Assembly (NCBI GenBank): GCA_026225565.1
Contig: JAMFTA010000177.1
Location: 1-33,238 of the forward strand
DNA length: 33,238 nucleotides
Direction of reading: 5' to 3'
Source: Caulobacter sp.
GTDB lineage: Bacteria > Pseudomonadota > Alphaproteobacteria > Caulobacterales > Caulobacteraceae
Both the position numbers and the translations under genes were made by a program. Numbering within the stretch: the stretch's first letter is position 1; each line of letters opens with the position of its first letter. This document shows, in pieces, positions 26,926 through 33,238 of the stretch. Under the pieces are notes generated by a model that had not been told where the DNA came from, did not search any database, and worked only from the letters and a program-made list of their open reading frames with translations.

Positions 26926-28917
26926 TCAGAAGCTGAGACGGACGCCGGCATAGCCGGCGCGCCCCAGGGTTCCGTACTGGTAGGTGGTCTCGTAGCGCTC
27001 ATCGGTCAGGTTCTCGATCCTGCCATAGAGTTCGAGGTTGTCGCGCAAGGGGTATGAGGCGCGCAGATCGATCAGGGTATAGCCTTTCAACACGATGGCG
27101 CTTCCGTTGCTGTTGAAGCTCTGGCCTGCATAGCGCACTGCGGCCGTGGTAGTGAGCTTGATCGGCCAAACGTAGGTGGCGGAAAGGTTGCCGCTGTTCT
27201 TTGGCCGGCGGGACAGTTGGTCGCCCTCGGTGGCCGACCCAGGGGAGCGGTCCTCGCTGTCGTCGAAGGTGTAGTTGGCGGTAAGCGTCAGGGCGTCAGT
27301 CGCCTTCCAATCGGCTTGCAGTTCGATGCCCTGGGCCTCGCTGCGGGCGACGTTGTCGTAGAAACCGCCGAAGACCTGGTGCGTGGCGCAGCCGCCGGCG
27401 GTGACGCCGTAGCAACTGACGAAATCGATCAGGTTATGGGTGGTGCGATTGAAGTAGGTAGCCTGCACCACGACCTTGCCGTCCAGGAAGTGCTGCTCAA
27501 TCCCCGCGTCCCAGCCGTTGGAGGTTTCGGGCTTCAGGGCTGCATTGCCATACTCGCTGTAGAGTTGGTAGAGCGACGGCGCCTTGAAGCCTTGACCGAA
27601 ACTGGCCCGCAGGATGGTGTCGCCCTGGTTCAGCTTCCAGGCGGCCGAGGCCTGGGTGGTGACGTGATCGCCGAAGGTGGAGTGGCTGTCGTAGCGCACG
27701 CCGCCGGTCAGGGTCAGGCCAGAGATCACTTCGCCGCTGATCTGACCATAGCCGCTGGTGATGTCGGCGTGGGACCGGGTGGGCAGGTCCCCGTAGTTCA
27801 GCTCATAGTAGGGCGAGTTGGCGTTGATGGTGGAGCGCTCGTTCTGGGCCCCGAACACCGCCTGATAGCCGGGGGCGATGGCGTAGGTCCCCTCATATTC
27901 GAAGGTGTTGGTGCGCCCCTGGGCCAGGAAGGTAAACTTGGTGTCCGGCTGGTTTGGGTCCTCGTTGCGGCGATCCAGGCCGCTATATTCATAGGCGACG
28001 CGGTTCTTCAGCCGGCCGTCGAACAGGGAGAGGTTCAGGCCGGTGTAATCCACCACCTGCTGGGTGCGGCCAAATTCCGCGTCGTCGCCAGGGCTGCCTG
28101 TGGCGGTGTCGTAACCGTCGAACTGGTTGCGGCTGGCGGTGAAATAGGCCCGCTGATCGAGCTGCAGGGTCGAGGTCAGGTCGTAGCGCAGCCGGGCGGA
28201 GACGCCGGCGCTGGTGTAGCCGTCATTCTCCCGCCCGCCGTACTTGCGGTCGAAGGCGGAAACGCCGTCCGTGGTGTTGTAATAGGCGCCGACGCGCCAG
28301 TCGTAGTGATCCTCCTTGCCGCCCAGGACGCCGTTCACAGACGCCGTGCCATAGGAGCCGCCTTCGGCTTGGATGAAGCCTTCCAGCGGCTTGGCAGCCG
28401 TGGCGGTGATCACATTGACCACCCCGCCGATGGCTTCGCTGCCATAGAGGGTGGACTGGGGTCCGCGCAACACTTCGATGCGGGCGATGTCGCCGGCCGA
28501 CAGGTTGGCGAAATCGAAGCCGGCGGCGGTGTCGGTGGGATCGTTCACCTTCACCCCGTCGATCAGCACCACCGTCTGGCCGGCTTCAGCGCCGCGGATA
28601 TAGAGCGCGGTGCTTTCGCCCGGACCGCCGTTGCGGGCGAAGGTGACGCCGGGGGTGCGGGCCAGGATGTCGGAGACCGCCAGCTCCTGGTCCAGATGGA
28701 TTTGGACGCCGGTCAGCACCGTCACCGATTGGCCGACTTGGTCGGCGGGGGTGGGCGCGCGGTTGGCGGTGACGATCAGCAAGGGCGCGGCGTTGGCGGC
28801 GGACGATCCCGCCTCGTCAGGTGCGGAGGCCGTTTGCGCGGCGGCGAGGCCGGGCGCGGCGAGCGCGAGCAAGGATGTAGCGGAGACAAGATAAGACTTC
28901 AGTAGATATGGGCGCAT
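26926..28917 (-). CDS. btuB: TonB-dependent outer-membrane cobalamin receptor BtuB
   Basis: BtuB is the outer-membrane gate for vitamin B12. The protein is 663 aa from the ATG at 28917. A signal peptide covers about residues 1-28 (LALAAPGLAAAQ). A TonB-box-like segment LLIVTANRAP lies near residues 46-55. The plug domain (about 60-165) has ILARTPGVTF, LYIRGAEAGQTVVLIDGVKV and IEVLRGPQSTLYGSEAIGGV. A 22-strand barrel region follows and ends in a terminal Phe (GRAGYAGVRLSF). The start has an excellent GAGGAGGT ribosome binding site, which rules against the longer frame from 28941. It is first in the cobalamin operon behind the riboswitch. Confidence 0.95.
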   Translation of the reverse strand: MRPYLLKSYLVSATSLLALAAPGLAAAQTASAPDEAGSSAANAAPLLIVTANRAPTPADQVGQSVTVLTGVQIHLDQELAVSDILARTPGVTFARNGGPGESTALYIRGAEAGQTVVLIDGVKVNDPTDTAAGFDFANLSAGDIARIEVLRGPQSTLYGSEAIGGVVNVITATAAKPLEGFIQAEGGSYGTASVNGVLGGKEDHYDWRVGAYYNTTDGVSAFDRKYGGRENDGYTSAGVSARLRYDLTSTLQLDQRAYFTASRNQFDGYDTATGSPGDDAEFGRTQQVVDYTGLNLSLFDGRLKNRVAYEYSGLDRRNEDPNQPDTKFTFLAQGRTNTFEYEGTYAIAPGYQAVFGAQNERSTINANSPYYELNYGDLPTRSHADITSGYGQISGEVISGLTLTGGVRYDSHSTFGDHVTTQASAAWKLNQGDTILRASFGQGFKAPSLYQLYSEYGNAALKPETSNGWDAGIEQHFLDGKVVVQATYFNRTTHNLIDFVSCYGVTAGGCATHQVFGGFYDNVARSEAQGIELQADWKATDALTLTANYTFDDSEDRSPGSATEGDQLSRRPKNSGNLSATYVWPIKLTTTAAVRYAGQSFNSNGSAIVLKGYTLIDLRASYPLRDNLELYGRIENLTDERYETTYQYGTLGRAGYAGVRLSF

Positions 28918-28922
28918 GGGCG

Positions 28923-28930
28923 ACCTCCTC
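28923..28930 (-). promoter_or_regulatory. Strong ribosome binding site of btuB
   Basis: GAGGAGGT on the minus strand, about 5 nt before the ATG at 28917. It fixes the btuB start and is the likely end target of riboswitch control. No obvious long complementary strand is visible next to it, so the exact sequestering helix cannot be named by eye. Confidence 0.8.
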
Positions 28931-29079
28931 GTTGGCGACAAGCCGCGCGCCTACGAACGATCCGCCTTTGCAGGTCTCCCCACGCACGGCGAGCCGTCCG
29001 CGCACACGCGGCGACAGTGCCGTCTCTCGGGAAATAAACCCGTATCGCGCGGCGCACCCCGGCCGATCGAAGGACAGCT
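28931..29079 (-). promoter_or_regulatory. Expression platform of the cobalamin riboswitch, with a second B12-box core
   Basis: This is the leader between aptamer and btuB. It holds small GC hairpins (CCGCG-TGTG-CGCGG; ACGGC-GA-GCCGT at 28986-28997) and an exact 10-nt copy of the B12-box core, GGAGACCTGC, at 28970-28979. The first copy is at 29087-29096. No T-run terminator is seen, so control is more likely at translation start. The mechanism is inferred. Confidence 0.6.
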
Positions 29080-29248
29080 GCGCCGGGCAGGTCTCCTGGC
29101 TCGCGGGTCAACACCTTATCCGCCGCCTTCCCAGGACCCGAAGAACCCAGTGGCATGTGACGGACAGGCTCGCCGCTTACAGTTGCGGGGGCAGCCGGGG
29201 TATTGAACCCCGTTCCCTATTCACCCTCTCGCGAGGGACCTGACGCGA
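29080..29248 (-). promoter_or_regulatory. Cobalamin riboswitch aptamer
   Basis: Read on the minus strand, the conserved core elements appear in the right order: AATAGGGAA, then GCTGCCCCCGCAACTGTAAG (29176-29195), GCCACTGGG (29146-29154), GGGAAGG (29126-29132) and the B12 box GAGCCAGGAGACCTGCC (about 29086-29102). It begins just after a promoter and precedes btuB by about 160 nt. It binds adenosylcobalamin or another cobalamin and lowers expression of the operon when B12 is plentiful (established for this RNA class). The ends given are approximate. No second copy precedes cobU. Confidence 0.95.
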
Positions 29249-29255
29249 GGATGCA

Positions 29256-29282
29256 GGTATAGCGAAGCTTCAGTGCGGTCAA
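29256..29282 (-). promoter_or_regulatory. Housekeeping promoter of the btuB-cob operon
   Basis: On the minus strand TTGACCG (29276-29282), then 12 nt, then GCTATACC (29256-29263). This fits the Caulobacter housekeeping consensus TTGACGS-N10-14-GCTANAWC with one mismatch in each element. The predicted start near 29249 is exactly where the riboswitch begins. Confidence 0.75.
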
Positions 29283-29318
29283 CGCCGCGCCGGATCGTAA
29301 ATTCGAGGTGTGGCGCGA

Positions 29319-29864
29319 ATGACGACAAGCTTGGTTCTGGGTGGCGGGCGATCGGGCAAGAGCCGCTACGCCCAGGACGCGGCCGAGGCTGCCGCCCTGT
29401 CCAAAGGTGTGATCCCTATCCTGATCGCCACCGCCACGGCCGGGGATGCGGAAATGGCGGCGCGCATTGCCCAACATCAGGCGGATCGGGGCGGTCGCTG
29501 GCGCACCCTGGAGGCGCCTATGGCCTTGGCTGAGGCCCTGGCGGAGCTTGGCGCGGAGGATGTAGCCGTGGTGGATTGCCTGACCCTATGGCTGTCCAAC
29601 TCCATGGCGCAGCCTGATGCGGATGCGGATGCGGGCGCCCACGCGGCCCGTATGGAGGCCCTGGTTTTGGCCATCTCAGTCTGCAAGGCGCGGCTTTGGC
29701 TGGTCAGCAACGAGGTGGGGTGGGGCATCGTGCCGGACAATGCGCTCGCCCGCCGGTTTCGCGACGACGCGGGCCGCCTGCATCAGAAGATCGCCCAAGT
29801 GGCCGATGAGGCCGTTTTGATCGTCGCCGGTCTTCCCATCGTACTGAAGTCAGCCCACCCTTGA
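29319..29864 (+). CDS. cobU: Bifunctional adenosylcobinamide kinase / adenosylcobinamide-phosphate guanylyltransferase CobU (CobP)
   Basis: CobU phosphorylates adenosylcobinamide and transfers GMP from GTP, giving the CobS substrate adenosylcobinamide-GDP. The protein is 181 aa, the usual size. P-loop GGGRSGKS is at 8-15. The family block RIAQHQADRGGRW (about 48-60) contains His52, the likely guanylylated histidine. Then come DCLTLWLSN (B-motif region), VSNEVGWGIVP and RRFRDDAGRLHQKIA. The start is the ATG at 29319 with GAGGTG 8 nt upstream; an in-frame GTG at 29310 would overlap this ribosome binding site. It is divergent from the btuB operon and outside its riboswitch, and convergent with the glycosyltransferase fusion gene (9 nt between stops). 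Confidence 0.95.
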   Translation: MTTSLVLGGGRSGKSRYAQDAAEAAALSKGVIPILIATATAGDAEMAARIAQHQADRGGRWRTLEAPMALAEALAELGAEDVAVVDCLTLWLSNSMAQPDADADAGAHAARMEALVLAISVCKARLWLVSNEVGWGIVPDNALARRFRDDAGRLHQKIAQVADEAVLIVAGLPIVLKSAHP

Positions 29865-29873
29865 CTGCCGCGC

Positions 29874-32800
29874 CTAAACCGTCGCCGGCTTGGGCGCGGG
29901 TTCGGCTGACCCCTTCTTGCGGCGATCGCCCATGGGGCCGTCCATGGCGACGGTGGCTTGCCGTTCCAGCTTGCCCCAGCCCACTTCCGGACCGTTGACG
30001 GCGGTAATCACAGCCTTGACCACCACATAGTACATCAGTTGGCGATAGCCGAAGCGCTGCACTGGCAGCCAGACGATGTCGCTCCAGGGGGCCTGCTTCT
30101 CGAAGGCCATGCCCAGCGCCGCGGCGGAGAGATCCACCAGCACGAAGGCGACCCAATAGAGCAGGGTCTGGATCAACAGACTGTTATTCCACTCCGCCCG
30201 GTGGGCCAGCCAGTCGTGGAAGGCCCAGCCGACGGCGAACACCACCGCCAGATCCACCAAAGGGGCGACCAGGGCCAGGAAGATCTGGAACAGCCATACT
30301 TGCGGCAGGGCGACAAAGCCCAAGACCGGCCGCTTGACGTCGAACAGGCCGCCCCGGTGCTTCCACACGCATTGCAGGGTGCCGAACGACCAGCGGAAGC
30401 GCTGTTTCAACAGTCCCTTCACTGTGTGCGGCGCTTCGGTATAGGCGCGGGCGTCGGCGTCGAAGGCCACGCGCCAGCCGGCGCGCTGCACCGCCAGGGT
30501 CAGATCCTGATCCTCGGCCAGGGTTTCGCTCGGGAAGCCGCCCAGCGCCTCCACCGCCTCGCGTCTCCAGGCGCCGACGGCCCCCGGCACCACGGTGATC
30601 ACGTTCAGAGCCGACAAGGCCCGTCGCTCCAGATTTTGAGCGGTGACATATTCCAGCGCCTGCCAGCGGGTGATCAGATTGACCCGGTTGCCGACGAGGG
30701 CGTTGCCCGCTACGGCGCCGATCTTGGGATCGCGAAACCAGCGGGCCAGGCGGCCGATGGTTTCGGGGGGAAACTGGGTGTCGGCGTCTAGCGCCACGAC
30801 GATCTCGCCGGTGGCTTCCAGGAGGCCCCGGTTCAGCGCGCGCGCCTTGCCGCCGTTGGGAAAGCTCATCAGCCGCACGCGACTATTGTTTCCGAAGGCT
30901 TCCTCGACCCGCGCCGCCGTGGCGTCTTTCGAGCCGTCGTCCAGCACCAAGATTTCAAGGTTTGGCCAGTTGGAGGCGAGGATGCGGCGAATGGAGGAGA
31001 CGATCACCGCCTCCTCGTTGAAGCAGGGGATCAGGACGCTGACCAGGGCCGCATGTTCGCGGGCGGAGATCTCCGCCGGGGTCTGCTTTTCATTGCGGAA
31101 GCGATGCACTAGGGCCAGGGTTGCCAGGAAGATCAGCCGGGCCATTCCGAGGGCGATGGCGGTGATGAAGAGGGCGCTGAGTCCCTTGTTGAAGCCGCGC
31201 ACCAGATCGAAGGCCGCCCGATCCAGGAGAATCTGACCCCTCTCCTCGGTGCTTGGCGGCATGGCCTGGGCGGGGGTGAGGCCGGCAAGGTCGGCGATGG
31301 TGGCGAACTGATAGCCATGGGCGCGCAGCTGATCGATCAGCACCGGCAACGCCTTGATGGTCTGGCTGCGGTTGCCGCCGGAGTCGTGCAACAGCACCAC
31401 CTGGCCGCCTGTGTCCGGGTCCTTGTCAGCCAGACGGTCCAGGGTGCGCTGGACGATCAGATCGGCCTGGGGCCGCATCCAGTCGTCCGGGTCGATGCGC
31501 AGACCGACGCTGAGATAGCCGTATTTCTTGGCCACCAAAAGCGGCGCCACCTCGCGGGCGGTGGAGGGAGAGGCATCGCCGAGGTAGGGCGGACGGAAGA
31601 AGCGCAGGGTCCGGTTGGTGATCACCTGAAACAGGCGCTGGGTGACGTTCAGTTCCAGGTCCATCTGGTTGGCGGAAATGGTGGCGACGTTGGGGTGGGT
31701 GTAGGTGTGGCTGCCGACGATCTCTCCCTGGTCCACTTCGCGCTTCACCAGATCCGGCCACATCTCCATGTTTTCGCCGATGACGAAGAAGGTGGCGGGG
31801 ACGTTCTTCTCCTTCAGGATGTCGAGGATCTTGGCCGTCCAATGGGGATCGGGACCATCGTCGAAGGTCAGGGCCACCTTGCCGGGGGCGGCGCCCAGGC
31901 GCTGCACCACATAGGCGGTGGGGATTGCGTCGTAGTGTTCGGCCGAAATAAGTCCCGAGGCCTTGTCGAAGTTCAGCGATCTCTGGCCGGGGGTCGGCGT
32001 GGCGGTGGGGTTCAAGACCTCGCCCGACCCGTTGAAATCCACCGCATCCGTGGCGGGGGCCAGGTGGCGGATGCTGTCGGGACTTTCGCTCAGATAGGGC
32101 TTGCCGAGCACATCCCAGACGCCGGGATCCTCCGAGCCCATCCGCCACACCGCATAGCCGCGAGGGCGCCAGGCGTCGGCCACCCGCACCTGATTATAGA
32201 GGGTCACCGCGTCCAGGAACCAGACGTTGTGGGTGGAGCCGTCTTCCTCGGCGTAGGAGAAGTTGGGATTCAGGGATGCTCGATCAAAGGCGATGTCCAC
32301 GCCGGAATCGTGGGCCGCCAAGGTCGCATCGTGGAAGGTGACCGCGTCCGCTTCCCCGCCCTTGGACCAATCGTAGCCAAAGGTGCCGAGCGCCAGCACC
32401 ACCTTGTTGGGATCGAGACCCGTCATGTCGGCGGACAGGTTCTTTTGGAACCAGTCCTGCCCCGCGACCGGGCCGGGCTTGCCGGTGAAATAGTGTTCGT
32501 CATAGGCCATCAGCACGATGGTGTCCGAAGCCTTGGCCAGAGCCTTCAGGGGCCAGTCTTCATCGTCGAAGGGCGCGGTGACCCAGACCTCCCGGCCGCT
32601 CTTGTCCAAGGCGGCGTTGGCTTCGGCGATGAGGCCCGGGTAGGCCTTCAGCCCTGCGGGCGAAAGGTTCTCGAAATCGAAAATATAGCCCGAATAGCCA
32701 CGCTTGGCGGCCAGATCGACCAGATTGCCAATCAGCACCTTGCGCGCCATGGGATTGGCCAGCAACGTTTCGGCCATCTTGCCATCGAACAGTCGGTCCG

Positions 32801-33238
32801 AGGAATTGTGGATCAACGGCATCACCGATGGATGGCGCGTGCTCTTGGCGATCAACTGGTCGGCGCGGAAGTCGTTGGTGACGGTGACCTGCCCACCGGA
32901 CCCGGAAAGGGCGATCCACTGGGGAGAGACGATGTCTAGTTGATTGATGTGATCGGCGAGAGATGTGCGCGACTGCTCATCCCAGCTTACATAAAAGCCA
33001 ATATTCAACGGCCGCTGACTCTTGCCTAAGAGGGCGGCGGGCTTGGGCACCCGGGTCCATCGCAAGGGCCCTTTTCCGACACGGCCCGGCGCAGTGTGCA
33101 GAGCCGTAAGCACCTTGGGATCGCGGAAGTTCATCCCCGGCACGTGAGGCGCCAAGGCCAAGGTGACGGCGAATGCCGCGAAAATCGCCAGGATCACAGC
33201 GACCAATAGGCCTGTGCCAAAGGCGGCGCGCCGTTTTC
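29874..33238 (-). CDS. Fusion protein: GH18-like domain + NodB polysaccharide deacetylase + GT2 membrane glycosyltransferase, 5' end beyond window
   Basis: A polysaccharide-making membrane enzyme with three activities in one chain. At least 1,121 codons are visible. The frame stays open to the right edge (KRRAAFGTGLL ahead of the first hydrophobic helix), so the true start is outside; the TTG at 33206 is not convincing. Numbering from that TTG: membrane helix about 1-18; GH18-like domain about 65-395 with GYIFDFENLSP and LMAYDEHY; NodB deacetylase about 440-635 with TFDDGPD (Asp449/450), SHTYTHP and LHDSGG; membrane helix about 680-705; GT2 domain about 715-950 with LIPCFNEE, LDDGSKD, DADTQFP, LAEDQDL and QRFRW; several C-terminal helices. 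Predicted layout: hydrolase and deacetylase in the periplasm, synthase in the cytoplasm. A poly-N-acetylglucosamine-type or chitin-like product is inferred, not shown. Confidence 0.9.
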   Translation of the reverse strand, partial: KRRAAFGTGLLVAVILAIFAAFAVTLALAPHVPGMNFRDPKVLTALHTAPGRVGKGPLRWTRVPKPAALLGKSQRPLNIGFYVSWDEQSRTSLADHINQLDIVSPQWIALSGSGGQVTVTNDFRADQLIAKSTRHPSVMPLIHNSSDRLFDGKMAETLLANPMARKVLIGNLVDLAAKRGYSGYIFDFENLSPAGLKAYPGLIAEANAALDKSGREVWVTAPFDDEDWPLKALAKASDTIVLMAYDEHYFTGKPGPVAGQDWFQKNLSADMTGLDPNKVVLALGTFGYDWSKGGEADAVTFHDATLAAHDSGVDIAFDRASLNPNFSYAEEDGSTHNVWFLDAVTLYNQVRVADAWRPRGYAVWRMGSEDPGVWDVLGKPYLSESPDSIRHLAPATDAVDFNGSGEVLNPTATPTPGQRSLNFDKASGLISAEHYDAIPTAYVVQRLGAAPGKVALTFDDGPDPHWTAKILDILKEKNVPATFFVIGENMEMWPDLVKREVDQGEIVGSHTYTHPNVATISANQMDLELNVTQRLFQVITNRTLRFFRPPYLGDASPSTAREVAPLLVAKKYGYLSVGLRIDPDDWMRPQADLIVQRTLDRLADKDPDTGGQVVLLHDSGGNRSQTIKALPVLIDQLRAHGYQFATIADLAGLTPAQAMPPSTEERGQILLDRAAFDLVRGFNKGLSALFITAIALGMARLIFLATLALVHRFRNEKQTPAEISAREHAALVSVLIPCFNEEAVIVSSIRRILASNWPNLEILVLDDGSKDATAARVEEAFGNNSRVRLMSFPNGGKARALNRGLLEATGEIVVALDADTQFPPETIGRLARWFRDPKIGAVAGNALVGNRVNLITRWQALEYVTAQNLERRALSALNVITVVPGAVGAWRREAVEALGGFPSETLAEDQDLTLAVQRAGWRVAFDADARAYTEAPHTVKGLLKQRFRWSFGTLQCVWKHRGGLFDVKRPVLGFVALPQVWLFQIFLALVAPLVDLAVVFAVGWAFHDWLAHRAEWNNSLLIQTLLYWVAFVLVDLSAAALGMAFEKQAPWSDIVWLPVQRFGYRQLMYYVVVKAVITAVNGPEVGWGKLERQATVAMDGPMGDRRKKGSAEPAPKPATV

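Noticed and set aside
27217-28905. Long open frame on the plus strand opposite btuB (562 codons)
   Set aside because: Gly/Val/Ala-rich translation with no family motif, lying wholly antisense to a well-supported TonB receptor. Typical of high-GC DNA.
28908-29243. Open frame on the plus strand across the riboswitch region
   Set aside because: The DNA is explained by the cobalamin aptamer and leader on the other strand, and no protein similarity is recognisable.
31317-32939. Long plus-strand open frame opposite the fusion glycosyltransferase (540 codons)
   Set aside because: His/Gly/Val-rich translation without motifs, antisense to a gene with many recognised catalytic motifs.

Overview
The window is a GC-rich stretch of an alphaproteobacterial chromosome, most likely from the Caulobacterales (Caulobacter/Phenylobacterium-like). 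The evidence is the gene order flgK <> fliK-flgD-flgE - sciP - fliF-fliG-fliH(flbE)-fliN-flbD-flhA, the presence of the order-typical regulators SciP and FlbD, two divergent sigma-54 promoters of the flaN/flbG (flgK/hook operon) type, and a promoter of the Caulobacter housekeeping form TTGACSS-N12-GCTANAWC. No strain can be named from sequence alone. No tRNA, rRNA, CRISPR, insertion sequence or integrase was seen.

Left part (1-14036), flagellum. A 5' fragment of flgK runs leftward off the edge. Across a 356-bp regulatory gap with back-to-back sigma-54 promoters lies the hook operon fliK-flgD-flgE. An AT-rich intergenic region with a CtrA-like box then leads to sciP, a small CtrA antagonist. 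Next comes the fliF-fliG-fliH-fliN-flbD-flhA operon: MS ring, switch, export apparatus and the sigma-54 activator that should drive the divergent promoters at the left. Structural genes, their activator and a cell-cycle brake therefore sit side by side.

Middle (14037-18310). A Crp/Fnr-type regulator lies behind a 277-bp leader that holds a perfect 8-bp dyad. Convergent to it is a compact three-gene unit on the minus strand: circularly permuted ATP-grasp protein, alpha-E protein, transglutaminase-like protein. This conserved but functionally unassigned set is predicted to make or process a peptide, and it is the best candidate here for an undescribed pathway.

Right part (18474-29864), cobalamin. 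Ten minus-strand genes (btuB, cobC-type decarboxylase, cobO, btuF, btuC, btuD, cbiB, cobQ, cobT, cobS) are almost all joined by overlapping stop/start codons. They follow one promoter and one clear cobalamin riboswitch. cobU diverges on the plus strand outside the riboswitch. Together they cover B12 uptake, corrinoid adenosylation, cobyric acid formation, aminopropanol arm attachment and nucleotide-loop assembly. No corrin-ring genes are present. The leader contains a second exact 10-nt copy of the B12-box core close to the btuB ribosome binding site.

Right edge (29874-33238). One very large minus-strand gene, cut at its 5' end by the window edge, fuses a GH18-like domain, a NodB polysaccharide deacetylase and a membrane GT2 glycosyltransferase. 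In effect it is a polysaccharide synthase, deacetylase and hydrolase in one chain. Most of the window is conventional. The points worth a second look are the peptide-type cluster, the riboswitch leader, the fusion enzyme and several unexplained dyads.
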